Positions 19,245-28,746 of a DNA stretch of 64,000 nucleotides are shown here, piece after piece (within the stretch, counting starts at the first letter, position 1; every line of letters begins with the position of its first letter). The stretch comes from Bacteroidota bacterium. GTDB taxonomy: Bacteria; Bacteroidota; Ignavibacteria; Ignavibacteriales; Ignavibacteriaceae. The position numbers and the translations under genes are program-made. The notes under the pieces are model-generated. The model ran no database searches and was not told the DNA's origin. It was given only the letters and a program-made list of their open reading frames with translations. Location of the stretch: positions 89,331-153,330 of the forward strand of contig JAKALM010000009.1 in assembly GCA_021824145.1 (NCBI GenBank). Reading direction: 5' to 3'.

Positions 19245-20288
19245 ATGCCACAAGTACGGTTTATGACTTTAGCCCGACACATAATCGAGGGCGAAAAAAA
19301 ACACCCGGAAGCAACCGGTGAACTTTCAAAACTTCTTTCCGATCTTTCCTTAGCAGCAAAAGTAATTTCGCTTGAAGTAAACAAAGCTGGGCTTGTTGAC
19401 ATTCTGGGATTTACTGGAGACAACAATGTTCATGGTGAAAAAGTGAAAAAGCTTGATATGTTTGCACATGATATGATTACACGAGCAATGGACCATGGCG
19501 GACACCTCTGTGTTATGGCATCCGAAGAAGAAGAAGATATAATCCATATTCCTTCACGTTATAAGGTAGGCAAATATGTTCTTCTTTTTGATCCCCTTGA
19601 TGGATCCTCAAATATTGATGCAAATATTTCTATTGGAACAATTTTTTCTATTTATAGAAGAATAACGCCAGACGGAAAACCTGGCCAACTTGAAGATTGC
19701 TTGCAGCAAGGACTTAATCAAGTAGCTGCCGGTTATATTGTTTATGGTTCAAGCACTATTTTTGTCTATACTGCCGGAGAAGGTGTTCATGGCTTTACTC
19801 TTGATCCATCTTTCGGTGAGTTTCTTCTTTCTCACGAAAATATTAGAATCCCTAAAAAGTCTACCATTTATTCAATCAATGAAGGTAATTATTTGTATTG
19901 GCATCCTGGATTAAAAAAGTATATTAAATATCTTCAAGAAGAAGATGCAAAAACCGGAAGGCCATATTCAACTCGGTATGTTGGTTCAATGGTTGCAGAT
20001 ATTCATCGAAATCTTTTGTACGGCGGAATATTTATGTACCCGGCCGACCATCGCCATCCAAATGGTAAATTAAGGTTGATGTATGAATGTAATCCAATGT
20101 CATTTATTATTGAAGCTGCTGGCGGGCGCTCAACAAATGGGAAACAAAGAATTTTGGAAATTCAGCCTAAAAAACTTCATGAAAAAACGCCAATATTTAT
20201 TGGCAGCGAAGAAGACGTACTAAAGGTTGAAGAATTTATGGCAAAAGAAGAAGTAAGCAACGAAATTTATTTAAGCAGCATAACTTGA
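19245..20288 (+). CDS. fbp: Fructose-1,6-bisphosphatase, class I
   Basis: 347 residues. Hydrolyses fructose 1,6-bisphosphate to fructose 6-phosphate, the committed gluconeogenic step. The metal-binding signature [20 protein letters not shown] (near residue 115) and [22 protein letters not shown] (near 245) identify the class I enzyme. AAGGAG lies before the ATG. It follows the ABC/dehydrogenase set by 94 bases and ends at a strong hairpin terminator. Together with pckA at 27091 it supports gluconeogenic growth. Confidence 0.96.
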   Translation: MPQVRFMTLARHIIEGEKKHPEATGELSKLLSDLSLAAKVISLEVNKAGLVDILGFTGDNNVHGEKVKKLDMFAHDMITRAMDHGGHLCVMASEEEEDIIHIPSRYKVGKYVLLFDPLDGSSNIDANISIGTIFSIYRRITPDGKPGQLEDCLQQGLNQVAAGYIVYGSSTIFVYTAGEGVHGFTLDPSFGEFLLSHENIRIPKKSTIYSINEGNYLYWHPGLKKYIKYLQEEDAKTGRPYSTRYVGSMVADIHRNLLYGGIFMYPADHRHPNGKLRLMYECNPMSFIIEAAGGRSTNGKQRILEIQPKKLHEKTPIFIGSEEDVLKVEEFMAKEEVSNEIYLSSIT

Positions 20289-20303
20289 TGGTAAATAATT
20301 TAC

Positions 20304-20353
20304 TGTTTAATTGTTAAATCGTATTGGGCGATTTAACAATTAAACAATTTTTA
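20304..20353. terminator. Bidirectional terminator hairpin between fbp and a convergent small gene
   Basis: An 18-bp perfect stem (20304-20321 with 20329-20346) and a 7-base loop TATTGGG, followed on the plus strand by AATTTTT. It sits between convergent genes ending at 20288 (plus) and 20384 (minus), so it can end both transcripts. Confidence 0.8.
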
Positions 20354-20383
20354 AATTTTAAAAATTGAAATATAAAAAGAAGT

Positions 20384-20656
20384 CTATTTCCCTTTTTTTA
20401 TGTTCGCAATTTCTGAGGAAATTTTTTTTGCAAGTTCTTCTATAGAAATTCCCTTAATTTTAACTTTAGCATTTTTAAGCGTTACTAATGGTTCGTCGCC
20501 TTCGCCAATTACATATTTATAAAGTGAAAATCCCAATCTATTCCGATCATTTACTATTGGTAAAAAATCGCTAAGATTTTCAACAATTTTATATACACTT
20601 CTTTCAATAGAATCTTCCGGAAATTTCTTAACTCCCGGAGGTGTTGATGATGACAT
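20384..20656 (-). CDS. Conserved-looking small hypothetical protein
   Basis: 90 residues from the ATG at 20656, which has AAGGGA six bases upstream; a GTG eight codons further upstream lacks a ribosome site and is less likely. The product begins MSSSTPPGVKKFPEDS, is charged and soluble, and has no signal peptide or membrane segment. The C-terminal half (LVTLKNAKVKIKGISIEELAKKISSEI) looks like a short beta-hairpin followed by an amphipathic helix. I do not recognise the family. It stands alone on the minus strand between fbp and a glycosyltransferase gene. Confidence 0.65.
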   Translation of the reverse strand: MSSSTPPGVKKFPEDSIERSVYKIVENLSDFLPIVNDRNRLGFSLYKYVIGEGDEPLVTLKNAKVKIKGISIEELAKKISSEIANIKKGK

Positions 20657-20784
20657 TGTAATTCCCTTAAATTTTCTCACAAAAATACTTTAGAAGCTCG
20701 AAATCTGCAACTTTTAAGTGGAAGTAATAAATTGAAATAAGTAAATTAGTTCAACATTTATTAGAATTTTAGGCACAGAATTTT

Positions 20785-21774
20785 TTGAACTTAGCAAAAG
20801 TTAGAAATCTTCTTATAATTAGACTTAGTTCTTTAGGTGATATTCTTTTGACCACTCCCCTTGTGCGTTCAATTAAAAAAAAATATCCTGAGATAAAGAT
20901 CGATTTTATTCTTAAAAAAGAATACAAAGAAGTTTTGGAATTCAATCCGTATATTTCAAAAGTATTAGAATATCCGGCTAACAGAAATGAGAAGAAATTA
21001 TTTCTTAATCAATTTAAAGAAAATCAACATGATTTTATCATCGATCTTCAGAACAATTTCAGATCTGCCGAAATTCGGAAAATTTTAGGTCATCCTTTTG
21101 TAAAGTTCAACAAAAAATCTATTGATAAATTTTTATTAGTAAAATTCAAAATAAACAGATTAAGAAATTCAAGCCAGATTCCTATAAGATATGCAGAAAC
21201 TTTAGATAATTTAAAATTAGATGATGATGGTTTAGATTTTTTTCTCCCGAACAAAATTACACCTGAATTAAACAACAATGAAAATATAATCGGCTTTGCA
21301 CCGGGTTCTAAACACTTTACAAAAATGTGGCCAAAGGAATATTTCATTGAATTAGGCAATCAATTAAAAAACGAAGGATTTAAAATTGCTCTTTTCGGCG
21401 GCGGAAATGATATTCGGACTTGTCATGAAATTTCAAATAATATTCCAAATTGCATTAATCAATGCGGACAAAATAATCTTTATAAAACTGCCATTAATAT
21501 GAAACAATGTTCTGCAATTGTGTGTAATGACTCTGGTTTAATGCATGTTGCAAGTGCACTTAAAATCCCATTATTAGCATTGTTCGGTTCTACAGTAAAA
21601 GAATTTGGATTTTCTCCTTATAAAAGTAAAAATATTGTTTATGAAAATAATAAACTTGAATGCCGCCCATGCACTCATATCGGAAGAGATAAATGTCCTA
21701 AAAAACATTTTAAATGTATGCTCGAATTAACCCCGCAAATAGCTTTAGAAAAATTAAAACTTCTTTTGAATTAA
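20785..21774 (+). CDS. Glycosyltransferase family 9 (heptosyltransferase-like)
   Basis: 329 residues from a TTG start (no ATG fits; AGGCACAG lies upstream). GT9 enzymes such as WaaC/WaaF add ADP-heptose to the LPS core on the inner face of the cytoplasmic membrane. Motifs are the N-terminal RLSSLGDILLTTPLVRSIKKKYP, the nucleotide-sugar segment FAPGSKHFTKMWPKEYF and NDSGLMHVASALKIPLLALFGST. The C-terminus carries a Cys cluster (ECRPC, then CPKKHFKCM) common in this family. kdtA begins 2 bases after the stop, so the pair is probably translationally linked and makes the inner LPS core. Confidence 0.9.
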   Translation: MNLAKVRNLLIIRLSSLGDILLTTPLVRSIKKKYPEIKIDFILKKEYKEVLEFNPYISKVLEYPANRNEKKLFLNQFKENQHDFIIDLQNNFRSAEIRKILGHPFVKFNKKSIDKFLLVKFKINRLRNSSQIPIRYAETLDNLKLDDDGLDFFLPNKITPELNNNENIIGFAPGSKHFTKMWPKEYFIELGNQLKNEGFKIALFGGGNDIRTCHEISNNIPNCINQCGQNNLYKTAINMKQCSAIVCNDSGLMHVASALKIPLLALFGSTVKEFGFSPYKSKNIVYENNKLECRPCTHIGRDKCPKKHFKCMLELTPQIALEKLKLLLN

Positions 21775-21776
21775 AA

Positions 21777-23054
21777 ATGAAAAAAATCTGGTTTATTATT
21801 TATAATTCTTTTGTAATTCCTTGTTTATATATTTTAATACATGCGGCAAAATTCTTCAACAAAAAAGTTATGAGCGGAGTAAAAGGAAGAAAAAGAATTT
21901 TTGAAGAATTAATTCTAAATGCTGCCTCACTTGACAAAACAAAAAAATTAATTTGGTTTCATTCTTCATCACTTGGTGAATTTGAACAGGCAAAACCTAT
22001 TATTGAAGAATTACGAAAAGATAAAAATATTAATATTCTGGTCACTTTTTTTTCACCTTCTGGATACGAAAACTCTCGAAAATATCCGAACGCGGATTTA
22101 ATATCTTATATCCCTTTTGATACTTATTCAAATGCAAAAAGATTTATACAAATAGTGCATCCAAACCTTGCAATAATGATGCGATATGATTATTGGCCCA
22201 ACATGGTTTGGGCAATGAAAGATTTGGATGTGCCTTGTTTTATTGTTGATGCCACTATGAAAAGTAATTCCATGAGAAAAGCTCCGGTGATAAAAAATTT
22301 CCATAAAATTTTATATAGTGATATAACAAAAATTTTAACAGTATCAGAAAATGATTCAAACGGATTTAAGATTTTTGGCTGCACTGATAACCAACTGAAT
22401 ATTGTAGGCGATACACGATTTGATAGAGTTTTTCAAAGAAGTTTAATTGCAAAATCAAGAAATCTTATAAAGGATGAATTACTTAAAAATAAAAAAATTT
22501 TTGTTGCCGGAAGTACTTGGGAAGCTGATGAAGAAATTATTTTACCAGCATTTATTACACTTTCAATATATGATAAGGATGTAATATTTATTATAGCTCC
22601 ACACGAACCAACACTAATTCATCTGGAAAAAATCGAAAATGAATTTAACGGCAAACTTAAAACAATTCGATTTTCATTTTTAAATAATTATAACAATGAA
22701 AGAGTTATTATTATTGATTCGATTGGCATTTTACTAACTCTTTATACTTATGCTAACGCCGCTTATATCGGTGGAAGTTTTAAGCAAGGAATTCATAACG
22801 TACTTGAAGCTGCTGTTTATGGTATACCTGTTATTTTTGGTCCCAAAATTGAAAATTCACAAGAAACACAGCAGCTTCTCAAACTAGGAGGAGGAATTCT
22901 CGTTAGAAGCAGACAAGAAGCTTACCGGCAAATAAGAAAAATTTTTAGTGATAATGATTATCGAGAATCAAAAGGAAAAATTTCTGCTGAATATGTTCAA
23001 AAAAATTTAGGTGCAACTGAAAAAATCATTAGTGAAATCAAAAAAATCATTTAA
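21777..23054 (+). CDS. waaA: 3-deoxy-D-manno-octulosonic acid (Kdo) transferase
   Basis: 425 residues, the standard KdtA/WaaA length, from the ATG at 21777. An in-frame upstream ATG lies inside the previous gene and would add 21 unlikely residues. WaaA moves Kdo from CMP-Kdo to lipid A precursor at the inner membrane. It has an N-terminal membrane anchor (WFIIYNSFVIPCLYILIHAA), then FHSSSLGEFEQAKPII with the catalytic Glu region, GDTRFDRV, AGSTWEADEE, and YIGGSFKQGIHNVLEAAVYG near the C-terminus. Follows the GT9 gene by 2 bases. Evidence that the organism makes Kdo-containing lipid A. Confidence 0.95.
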   Translation: MKKIWFIIYNSFVIPCLYILIHAAKFFNKKVMSGVKGRKRIFEELILNAASLDKTKKLIWFHSSSLGEFEQAKPIIEELRKDKNINILVTFFSPSGYENSRKYPNADLISYIPFDTYSNAKRFIQIVHPNLAIMMRYDYWPNMVWAMKDLDVPCFIVDATMKSNSMRKAPVIKNFHKILYSDITKILTVSENDSNGFKIFGCTDNQLNIVGDTRFDRVFQRSLIAKSRNLIKDELLKNKKIFVAGSTWEADEEIILPAFITLSIYDKDVIFIIAPHEPTLIHLEKIENEFNGKLKTIRFSFLNNYNNERVIIIDSIGILLTLYTYANAAYIGGSFKQGIHNVLEAAVYGIPVIFGPKIENSQETQQLLKLGGGILVRSRQEAYRQIRKIFSDNDYRESKGKISAEYVQKNLGATEKIISEIKKII

Positions 23055-23150
23055 CTTTTTGCAAATCTTAGTTTAACTATTCGGCTTTTAAATTATTTAG
23101 ATAATGTTTTTTAATTACCTAACTCTTTCAGCATAAAAATAATTCAATAT

Positions 23151-24137
23151 TTATTTCCAAATCATTACTTCGAATTTTCCACTTGAAGTTGCAACTCCAC
23201 GAAACATTCCAGTAGTATTAAATGGCATTGCATAATTCCCTTTTTTATCAACAGCAATCAATCCGCCATCATTTGGTTGAAGCTGCTTATAAATTATATC
23301 ATCAGCTGCTTGTTTAAGAGACATCTTTTTATATTCCATTAAAGCGGAAACATTAAATGCTACAATATGCTTAATGAATTTTTCTCCCCATCCAGTGCAC
23401 GAGACAGCACAAGTCTTATTATTTGCATATGTTCCATCTCCAATCAATGGGGAATCTCCAATTCTTCCCGGCATTTTATTAGTCATTCCTCCAGTAGAAG
23501 TTCCTGCAGCAAGATTTCCATATTCATCAAGCGCAACACAGCCGACTGTTCCGTGTTTTCCTTCTTCAAGTTTCTTTTTATAGTCTTGCCACTGCTTATA
23601 TCTTTCGGGAGTATCAAAATATTCTGGAGGAACTAACTTTAGTCCCATTTTTTGAGCAAATCTTTCAGCACCATCATAAGCAAGTAATACATGCGGAGAT
23701 TTTTCCATTACAATTCTTGCTAATGAAATTGGATGAGGAACATGTTGAACGCCGGCGACTGCCCCACATGAAAGATCGCGACCATCCATAATTGCGGCAT
23801 CCATTTCATGCGTTCCTTCTGATGTATAAACTGCTCCAATGCCTGCATTAAACTTTGGATCGGTTTCAAAATAATTTATTACTTTTTCAACAGCGTCTAA
23901 ACTTGTACCTCCATTAGCTAAAATATCTTTTCCAATTTGAAGTGCATGAGATAAGGATTCTAAATAAGATTTTTTAACTGAATCCGGAAGTGATTTACTA
24001 ATTGTACCTGCACCGCCATGAATTACAATTGTATACTTATTGGTTCTGTTCCGAATTGTATCAATTTGTGTTTGAGTAAAAATTTGAATTGGAAATAAAA
24101 CTATAAATAAGAAAACATAATTAATAATACTTTTCAT
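23151..24137 (-). CDS. Isoaspartyl peptidase / L-asparaginase (Ntn hydrolase), exported
   Basis: 328 residues with a signal peptide (1-22). Plant-type/IaaA-family asparaginase: removes isoaspartyl residues from peptides or hydrolyses asparagine. It is made as one chain and self-cleaves before a threonine; the expected site is the Thr in HGTVGCVALDEYGN, followed by GTSTGGMTNKMPGRIGDSPLIG. The N-terminal IHGGAGTIS and GGTSLDAVEKV motifs are also typical. AGGAGAA precedes the ATG. Export suggests a role in peptide scavenging, like the other secreted peptidases in the window. Convergent with waaA. Confidence 0.93.
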   Translation of the reverse strand: MKSIINYVFLFIVLFPIQIFTQTQIDTIRNRTNKYTIVIHGGAGTISKSLPDSVKKSYLESLSHALQIGKDILANGGTSLDAVEKVINYFETDPKFNAGIGAVYTSEGTHEMDAAIMDGRDLSCGAVAGVQHVPHPISLARIVMEKSPHVLLAYDGAERFAQKMGLKLVPPEYFDTPERYKQWQDYKKKLEEGKHGTVGCVALDEYGNLAAGTSTGGMTNKMPGRIGDSPLIGDGTYANNKTCAVSCTGWGEKFIKHIVAFNVSALMEYKKMSLKQAADDIIYKQLQPNDGGLIAVDKKGNYAMPFNTTGMFRGVATSSGKFEVMIWK

Positions 24138-24165
24138 TTTGTATTCTCCTTGAACCTCTAATTTC

Positions 24166-24636
24166 TTAGAAAGTTTTTAAATATTTTTCCAGTTTAGAAA
24201 TAAATTCTCTTTGGGTTTCTGTTATTTTCTTCTTTGCTTCATCCAAAGAAAAAAATTCTCCTTTATCAATTTCTGGAAATTTTTTTCTAACTCCTGAATG
24301 CGGCGGCCATTCAATTTCAAATGTGTTGCTGCTTAAATGAACATGATTTTCATTATCAGTTTTAAATGCCCATGCATAAACTGTTTTTCCGTTTTTTTGT
24401 TTTACGGAACTAAGTGGAATAAATTCTCCATGCGGAATAATACCGGTTTCTTCTTGAAATTCTCTAATTGCAGTATTTAATAATTCTTCATTTGGTTCAG
24501 TTAAACCTTTTGGTATTCCCCAAAAACCATCATCTTTTTTCGTAAAATAAGGACCTCCGGGATGCACAAGAAAGACTTTTAGTTCGTTATTTTTATAAGA
24601 ATACATAAGCAATCCAGCACTAACTTCACCAGCCAT
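24166..24636 (-). CDS. Nudix hydrolase
   Basis: 156 residues from the ATG at 24636, preceded by GGAAAGG; an upstream in-frame TTG would add 7 residues but has no better site. A complete Nudix box is present: G-x5-E-x7-REFQEETGI within GLTEPNEELLNTAIREFQEE. Such enzymes hydrolyse nucleoside diphosphates linked to another moiety, often as house-cleaning. The segments WGIPKGLTEPNE and WPPHSGVRKKFPEIDKGEFF are typical of the diadenosine-polyphosphate/NTP group in bacteria. It lies 28 bases upstream of the asparaginase gene start and may share its transcript. Substrate not determinable. Confidence 0.9.
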   Translation of the reverse strand: MAGEVSAGLLMYSYKNNELKVFLVHPGGPYFTKKDDGFWGIPKGLTEPNEELLNTAIREFQEETGIIPHGEFIPLSSVKQKNGKTVYAWAFKTDNENHVHLSSNTFEIEWPPHSGVRKKFPEIDKGEFFSLDEAKKKITETQREFISKLEKYLKTF

Positions 24637-24707
24637 TATCTTGCCTTTCCAAATCAATTAACTTTATAAATGAAATGTTTATTTCTAAAAAGCAAATTGA
24701 TTTAATT

Positions 24708-25028
24708 TTATTTTCCAGAAAATATTCGCAAGCCGATTATACCAACTATAATTAAAAAAATAAAACCAATTCTAATTAATTCTTTTGATTCTCCAAATAG
24801 AATAATTCCTAAAATGGCAGTACCAACTGCGCCTATTCCAGTCCAAACTGCATAAGCTGATCCTACTGGCAATGTTTTGATTGAAACAGAAAGCAAATAA
24901 ACACTTATTGCCATTGTTATAATTACAAAAATACTTGGATAAAGTTTCGTAAATCCATTTGAATACTTCATCCCAACCGCCCAAGCAGATTCAAACAAAC
25001 CTGCAATAATTAAAATTATCCAATCCAT
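24708..25028 (-). CDS. gdx: SMR-family guanidinium exporter (Gdx/SugE type)
   Basis: 106 residues with four membrane helices. The Gdx subclass residues are all present at the standard positions: E13 (proton/substrate site), W16, S42, Y59 and W62, with KYSNGFT and AVWTGIGAVGTA. This subclass exports guanidinium in exchange for protons as a dual-topology dimer. No guanidine riboswitch is recognised in the 21-base gap to the upstream DUF962 gene or in the region before that gene. No clear Shine-Dalgarno before the ATG. Assignment to the guanidinium subclass rather than quaternary-amine EmrE is based on these residues. Confidence 0.88.
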   Translation of the reverse strand: MDWIILIIAGLFESAWAVGMKYSNGFTKLYPSIFVIITMAISVYLLSVSIKTLPVGSAYAVWTGIGAVGTAILGIILFGESKELIRIGFIFLIIVGIIGLRIFSGK

Positions 25029-25049
25029 AATAATAATTAGTTTATGATT

Positions 25050-25355
25050 TTAAATTTTAACTTTCCCAATTAAGATATCTTTAAGCATTACAAAATCTCC
25101 AGCAAGACTAAAAAAAGGATATTTAAATGTTGCCGGTTTGTTTTTTTCAAAAAAGAAATGGCCAATCCAAGCAAAACCATACCCAATTATTGGCAAAAGG
25201 ATCAGATAAATCCACCTTGAACTGAAAAATATATAAAGTAAAACTAGTATTAAAAAAGAAGTGCCAATAAAATGCAATCTTCGGCAAACTTTATTGCTAT
25301 GTTCAGAAAGGTAAAATGGATAAAATTCATTAAAAGAAACATATTTCTTTTCCAT
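25050..25355 (-). CDS. DUF962 (Mpo1-like) membrane protein
   Basis: 101 residues, two to three membrane helices. The conserved pattern FYLSEHSNKVCRRLHFIGT near the N-terminus and GHFFFEKNKPATFKYP plus LAGDFVMLKDIL near the C-terminus match DUF962/YGL010w-like proteins. The yeast member Mpo1 is an iron-dependent dioxygenase for 2-hydroxy fatty acids using conserved histidines; H19, H28 and H66 could be the equivalents, but this is inferred. AAAGGATCC precedes the ATG. Lies 21 bases upstream of gdx. Confidence 0.8.
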   Translation of the reverse strand: MEKKYVSFNEFYPFYLSEHSNKVCRRLHFIGTSFLILVLLYIFFSSRWIYLILLPIIGYGFAWIGHFFFEKNKPATFKYPFFSLAGDFVMLKDILIGKVKI

Positions 25356-25465
25356 AAAATGGATCCTTTCAAATTTAATTTTTCTTAAAATGATATCCGC
25401 ATTAGGTTTATAAGTACAAATTAATAAAAAGTTGTATGATTTTTTATATTATATTTTTCAACAAA

Positions 25466-26911
25466 TTAAAATTGTTTAATCAATTGCTTATATTTTTCTT
25501 TCAAAATTTCTAAAGCAAGATCAATTTCATTCAAGTGTGTTCTAAAGGAAACCACAGCAATTCGAAGAGTAAATTTTCCATTTAACAAAGTTGATGAAAG
25601 AAATACCCGCCCATCTTTATGAATTTCTTCAATCATCTTTTTGTTGAACTCATTTGGATTAAAGTTTGGAGGAATAAATCTAAAAGTAACTAAAGATAAA
25701 TTCGGATAAACACCTAGTTCAATATTTTCAAAATCTTTCAGCTTTTCATAAGCATAACGTGCAAGCTGAATTTTTTCTTCAAGGGCGGCTTTAAATGGAT
25801 CAACGCCAAGAAGCTTTAATGGAAGCCAAAGCCTTAATCCGCGAAAATGTTTTGAAAGCTCCGGAGAAAGATCTGCCGGAGAAAGCTCTTCATTTTTTTC
25901 AAGTGCATCTTGCATGTATCCAGCTTGATAATGATGGGCTTTGTATAAAACTTCTTTATCTTTAATCAGAACTGCTCCAGAACCATATGGAAGGAAAAGA
26001 CTCTTATGTGGATCCATAATCATAGAATCAGACTTCTCCATTCCATTTAAAATCTCTTTACCAGTTTCACTTAACACGAAGAATGCACCATAAGCTCCAT
26101 CAATATGATGCCACAATCCATTTCTTGAAGCAACACCACCAATATCTGATAACGGGTCCACTGCGCCAACATCAGTTGTACCAGCAGAAGAAACAATAAG
26201 CCAGGGTTTTAATTTCGAAGCTTTATCATTTTTAATGGATTTTTCTAATTCATCAACATTCATTTTATAATTTGAATCCATAGGTACAAAATGTTTTATG
26301 CAATCTTTCAAACCGGCAATTCTTAAAGCTTTTTCAATTGAATGATGCGCTTGACTTGTTAAATACACAACAGATTTCTCAATATGCTTTGGTTTTAAAT
26401 TGAATGCTTCCCTTGCTGTAACAATTCCCATTAAATTTGAAATACTTCCGCCAGAAGTTAAATTTCCTCCAAAAGTTTTTGGATAGCCAATAATTTCTGC
26501 CATCCAGTTTAGAAGATAATTTTCCATTTTTACTGCACCTGGAGAAGCAAAATAAACACCTGCATACCGATTAGTAACTGCTGCTAAATAATCTCCTAAA
26601 GCAGAATGGAAAATTCCTCCGCCAGGTATATATCCAAGATGTCCACCAGATGCAGGATTAATTCCCGGTGTATCAACATTATTTTTTAAAAAGGAAAGGA
26701 CTTCGTCATAGTTAATGGGTGTAGAAGAAATTGGTAAATCAAAAATTTTGTTTATATCATCTTTTGGAAAATTATAAGTAGGAATATTAGCAATCGAATC
26801 TAGAAAATTTTCGGAATATTGTACTGTTTTTTTTATAAATATATCTCTATCAGTTTTCGAAGGCTCAAGTAATCTAGAAATGCTTTCTAATTGCTTTAAT
26901 TTTTCAATCAT
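25466..26911 (-). CDS. Pyridoxal-phosphate-dependent group II decarboxylase
   Basis: 481 residues. Family includes aromatic-amino-acid, tyrosine and glutamate decarboxylases. The PLP lysine is in MDPHKSLFLPYGSG; upstream VSSAGTTDVGAVDPL and WHHIDGAYGAFF are the usual PLP-binding segments, and NLTSGGSISNLMGIV the cofactor phosphate site. It removes the carboxyl group of an amino acid to give an amine and CO2. The similarity is closest to aromatic-L-amino-acid decarboxylases, but the substrate cannot be fixed from sequence alone. Monocistronic by appearance: 110 bases from the gene downstream and a terminator lies upstream after pckA. Confidence 0.88.
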   Translation of the reverse strand: MIEKLKQLESISRLLEPSKTDRDIFIKKTVQYSENFLDSIANIPTYNFPKDDINKIFDLPISSTPINYDEVLSFLKNNVDTPGINPASGGHLGYIPGGGIFHSALGDYLAAVTNRYAGVYFASPGAVKMENYLLNWMAEIIGYPKTFGGNLTSGGSISNLMGIVTAREAFNLKPKHIEKSVVYLTSQAHHSIEKALRIAGLKDCIKHFVPMDSNYKMNVDELEKSIKNDKASKLKPWLIVSSAGTTDVGAVDPLSDIGGVASRNGLWHHIDGAYGAFFVLSETGKEILNGMEKSDSMIMDPHKSLFLPYGSGAVLIKDKEVLYKAHHYQAGYMQDALEKNEELSPADLSPELSKHFRGLRLWLPLKLLGVDPFKAALEEKIQLARYAYEKLKDFENIELGVYPNLSLVTFRFIPPNFNPNEFNKKMIEEIHKDGRVFLSSTLLNGKFTLRIAVVSFRTHLNEIDLALEILKEKYKQLIKQF

Positions 26912-27022
26912 ATAATGGTAAATAAGTTTATAATAAACTTGGTGAAGCTAAAAAAAGATATGAATATATAAAAGTAAAAAATGATTTAGGAAAATTAAAT
27001 TCAAATTTAAGTTGCTTATATT

Positions 27023-27064
27023 AAATAAAAAAAGCGTGTTAACTTTTATATGAAAACACGCTTT
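27023..27064 (-). terminator. Intrinsic terminator after pckA
   Basis: AAAGCGTGTT (27031-27040) pairs with AACACGCTTT (27055-27064), a 10-bp stem with a 14-base loop. On the minus strand it is followed by TTTTATTT. It lies 26 bases past the pckA stop. Confidence 0.85.
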
Positions 27065-27090
27065 ATAATTATACTAAATTATATGAAATA

Positions 27091-28746
27091 CTAGATAAGA
27101 GATAATCGTTTTGGACCGGCATTTATTACTTCTTGCGAAGAACCTTTTTCAAATAATTTAAAGTTCTCTATAAACCTTGCTGCAAGTGCATCGTATTTTT
27201 TCCAGTATTCATCTTTATTTCCCCAAGAACTTGAAGGATCAAGAACATCCTGAGGAACATCTGGACAAGTTACCGGGACATCGAATCCAAATAATTTGTC
27301 TTTTCTGTATTCAACATTATCAAGCTTTCCATCGAGCGCAGCATTAAGCAAATTTCTTGTATGTCTAATACTAATTCTTTTACCAACTCCAAATCTTCCG
27401 CCAACCCAGCCAGTATTTACCAACCAACATTGGGCTTTATGTTTCAACATTCTTTCTTTAAGCAAAGCAGCATATTCAAAAGGATGGCGAACCATAAATG
27501 GCGCACCAAAGCAAGCACTAAATGTTATTTGAGGCTCGATTCCAAGCCCAATTTCGGTTCCAGCAATTTTTGAGGTATAACCGCTAATAAAATGGTACTG
27601 AGCTTGTTCAGGATTTAATCTTGCAATTGGTGGAAGAACTCCAGAGGCATCGCAAGTTAGAAAAATAATATTCTTCGGATGATTACGAACATAACCTTCT
27701 GGAACTATATTCGGGATGAATTCTAATGGATAAGAGGCGCGAGTGTTTTCTGTAATAGAATCATCATTTAAATCAATTCTTCTTGTAATTGGATCGTAAA
27801 CAACATTTTCTAAAATTGTTCCGAAGCGTTTTGTAGTTTCATAAATTTCTGGTTCACTTTCGGCAGAAAGTCGAATTACTTTTGCATAACATCCACCTTC
27901 AAAGTTGAATACGCCATATGGACTCCAGCCGTGCTCATCATCGCCAATTAATTTACGTTTAGGATCAGCAGAAAGAGTAGTTTTCCCCGTTCCGCTTAAA
28001 CCGAAAAATAAAGCGACATCACCACTCTTGCCAACATTTGCAGAGCAATGCATTGGTAGAACATCTTTAAATGTCAGCAAGAAATTCAAAACCGTAAAAA
28101 TTGATTTTTTTATTTCACCAGCGTAAAGTGAGTTTGCAATTATTGCTGTTCTTGAATCAAAATTTAAGATGATTCCGGTTTCAGTTCTTGTTCCATCAAT
28201 TTTGGGATCAACTTTAAACCCCGGTACTGCAATAACTGTAAATTCAGGAATAAATTTTTTCAGTTCATCCGGATTAGAAGTAGTTAAAAACATGTTGCGA
28301 ACAAATAAACTGTGCCAAGCTTTTTCTGTAATAATTCTAATCGGCATTCTGTATTCCGGGTCAGCACCAACATAACAATCTTGAACAAAAAATTCTTCAC
28401 CTTGTGCATAAGCTTCTAAGCGCTGCATAAGTGAATTAAATTTTTCCAAACTAAATGGTCGGTTATGAACTCCCCACCAAACATTTTCTTCAGTTGATTC
28501 TTCCTTAACAACAAATTTATCTGCAGCAGCACGAGCGGTATGTTTCCCGGTCTTAACAATAAAAGGACCGCCTTCAGACATATGTCCTTCATTACGAAAA
28601 ATTGCTTCTTCATAAAGCGAAGATTCTGAAAGATTCCAGTAGACTCTGTCAAGATAATTAAATCCGTGGTTTGACAATCCGTAATCAGAAGCCAGTTCTT
28701 TGGCTTCTTTACTTGCCGGCGTATTGAATTCTAAATATTTGCTCAT
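27091..28746 (-). CDS. pckA: Phosphoenolpyruvate carboxykinase (ATP)
   Basis: 551 residues from the ATG at 28746, whose GAGGGA site sits in the end of the upstream gene; a TTG two codons earlier is less likely. Converts oxaloacetate and ATP to phosphoenolpyruvate, ADP and CO2 in gluconeogenesis. The ATP-type kinase loop GLSGTGKTTLSADPKRKLIGDDEHGW and metal-binding region FEGGCYAK are present. The start overlaps the stop of the aspartate aminotransferase gene in an ATGA, so the two are translationally coupled and should turn aspartate into PEP via oxaloacetate. Confidence 0.97.
   Translation of the reverse strand: MSKYLEFNTPASKEAKELASDYGLSNHGFNYLDRVYWNLSESSLYEEAIFRNEGHMSEGGPFIVKTGKHTARAAADKFVVKEESTEENVWWGVHNRPFSLEKFNSLMQRLEAYAQGEEFFVQDCYVGADPEYRMPIRIITEKAWHSLFVRNMFLTTSNPDELKKFIPEFTVIAVPGFKVDPKIDGTRTETGIILNFDSRTAIIANSLYAGEIKKSIFTVLNFLLTFKDVLPMHCSANVGKSGDVALFFGLSGTGKTTLSADPKRKLIGDDEHGWSPYGVFNFEGGCYAKVIRLSAESEPEIYETTKRFGTILENVVYDPITRRIDLNDDSITENTRASYPLEFIPNIVPEGYVRNHPKNIIFLTCDASGVLPPIARLNPEQAQYHFISGYTSKIAGTEIGLGIEPQITFSACFGAPFMVRHPFEYAALLKERMLKHKAQCWLVNTGWVGGRFGVGKRISIRHTRNLLNAALDGKLDNVEYRKDKLFGFDVPVTCPDVPQDVLDPSSSWGNKDEYWKKYDALAARFIENFKLFEKGSSQEVINAGPKRLSLI

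Noticed and set aside
21714..21776. Upstream in-frame ATG for waaA
   Set aside because: It lies within the GT9 gene and adds 21 residues before the normal N-terminus; the ATG at 21777 gives the standard length.
25356..25465. Possible guanidine riboswitch upstream of the DUF962-gdx pair
   Set aside because: No ykkC-type or mini-ykkC conserved elements could be recognised in the AT-rich spacer.
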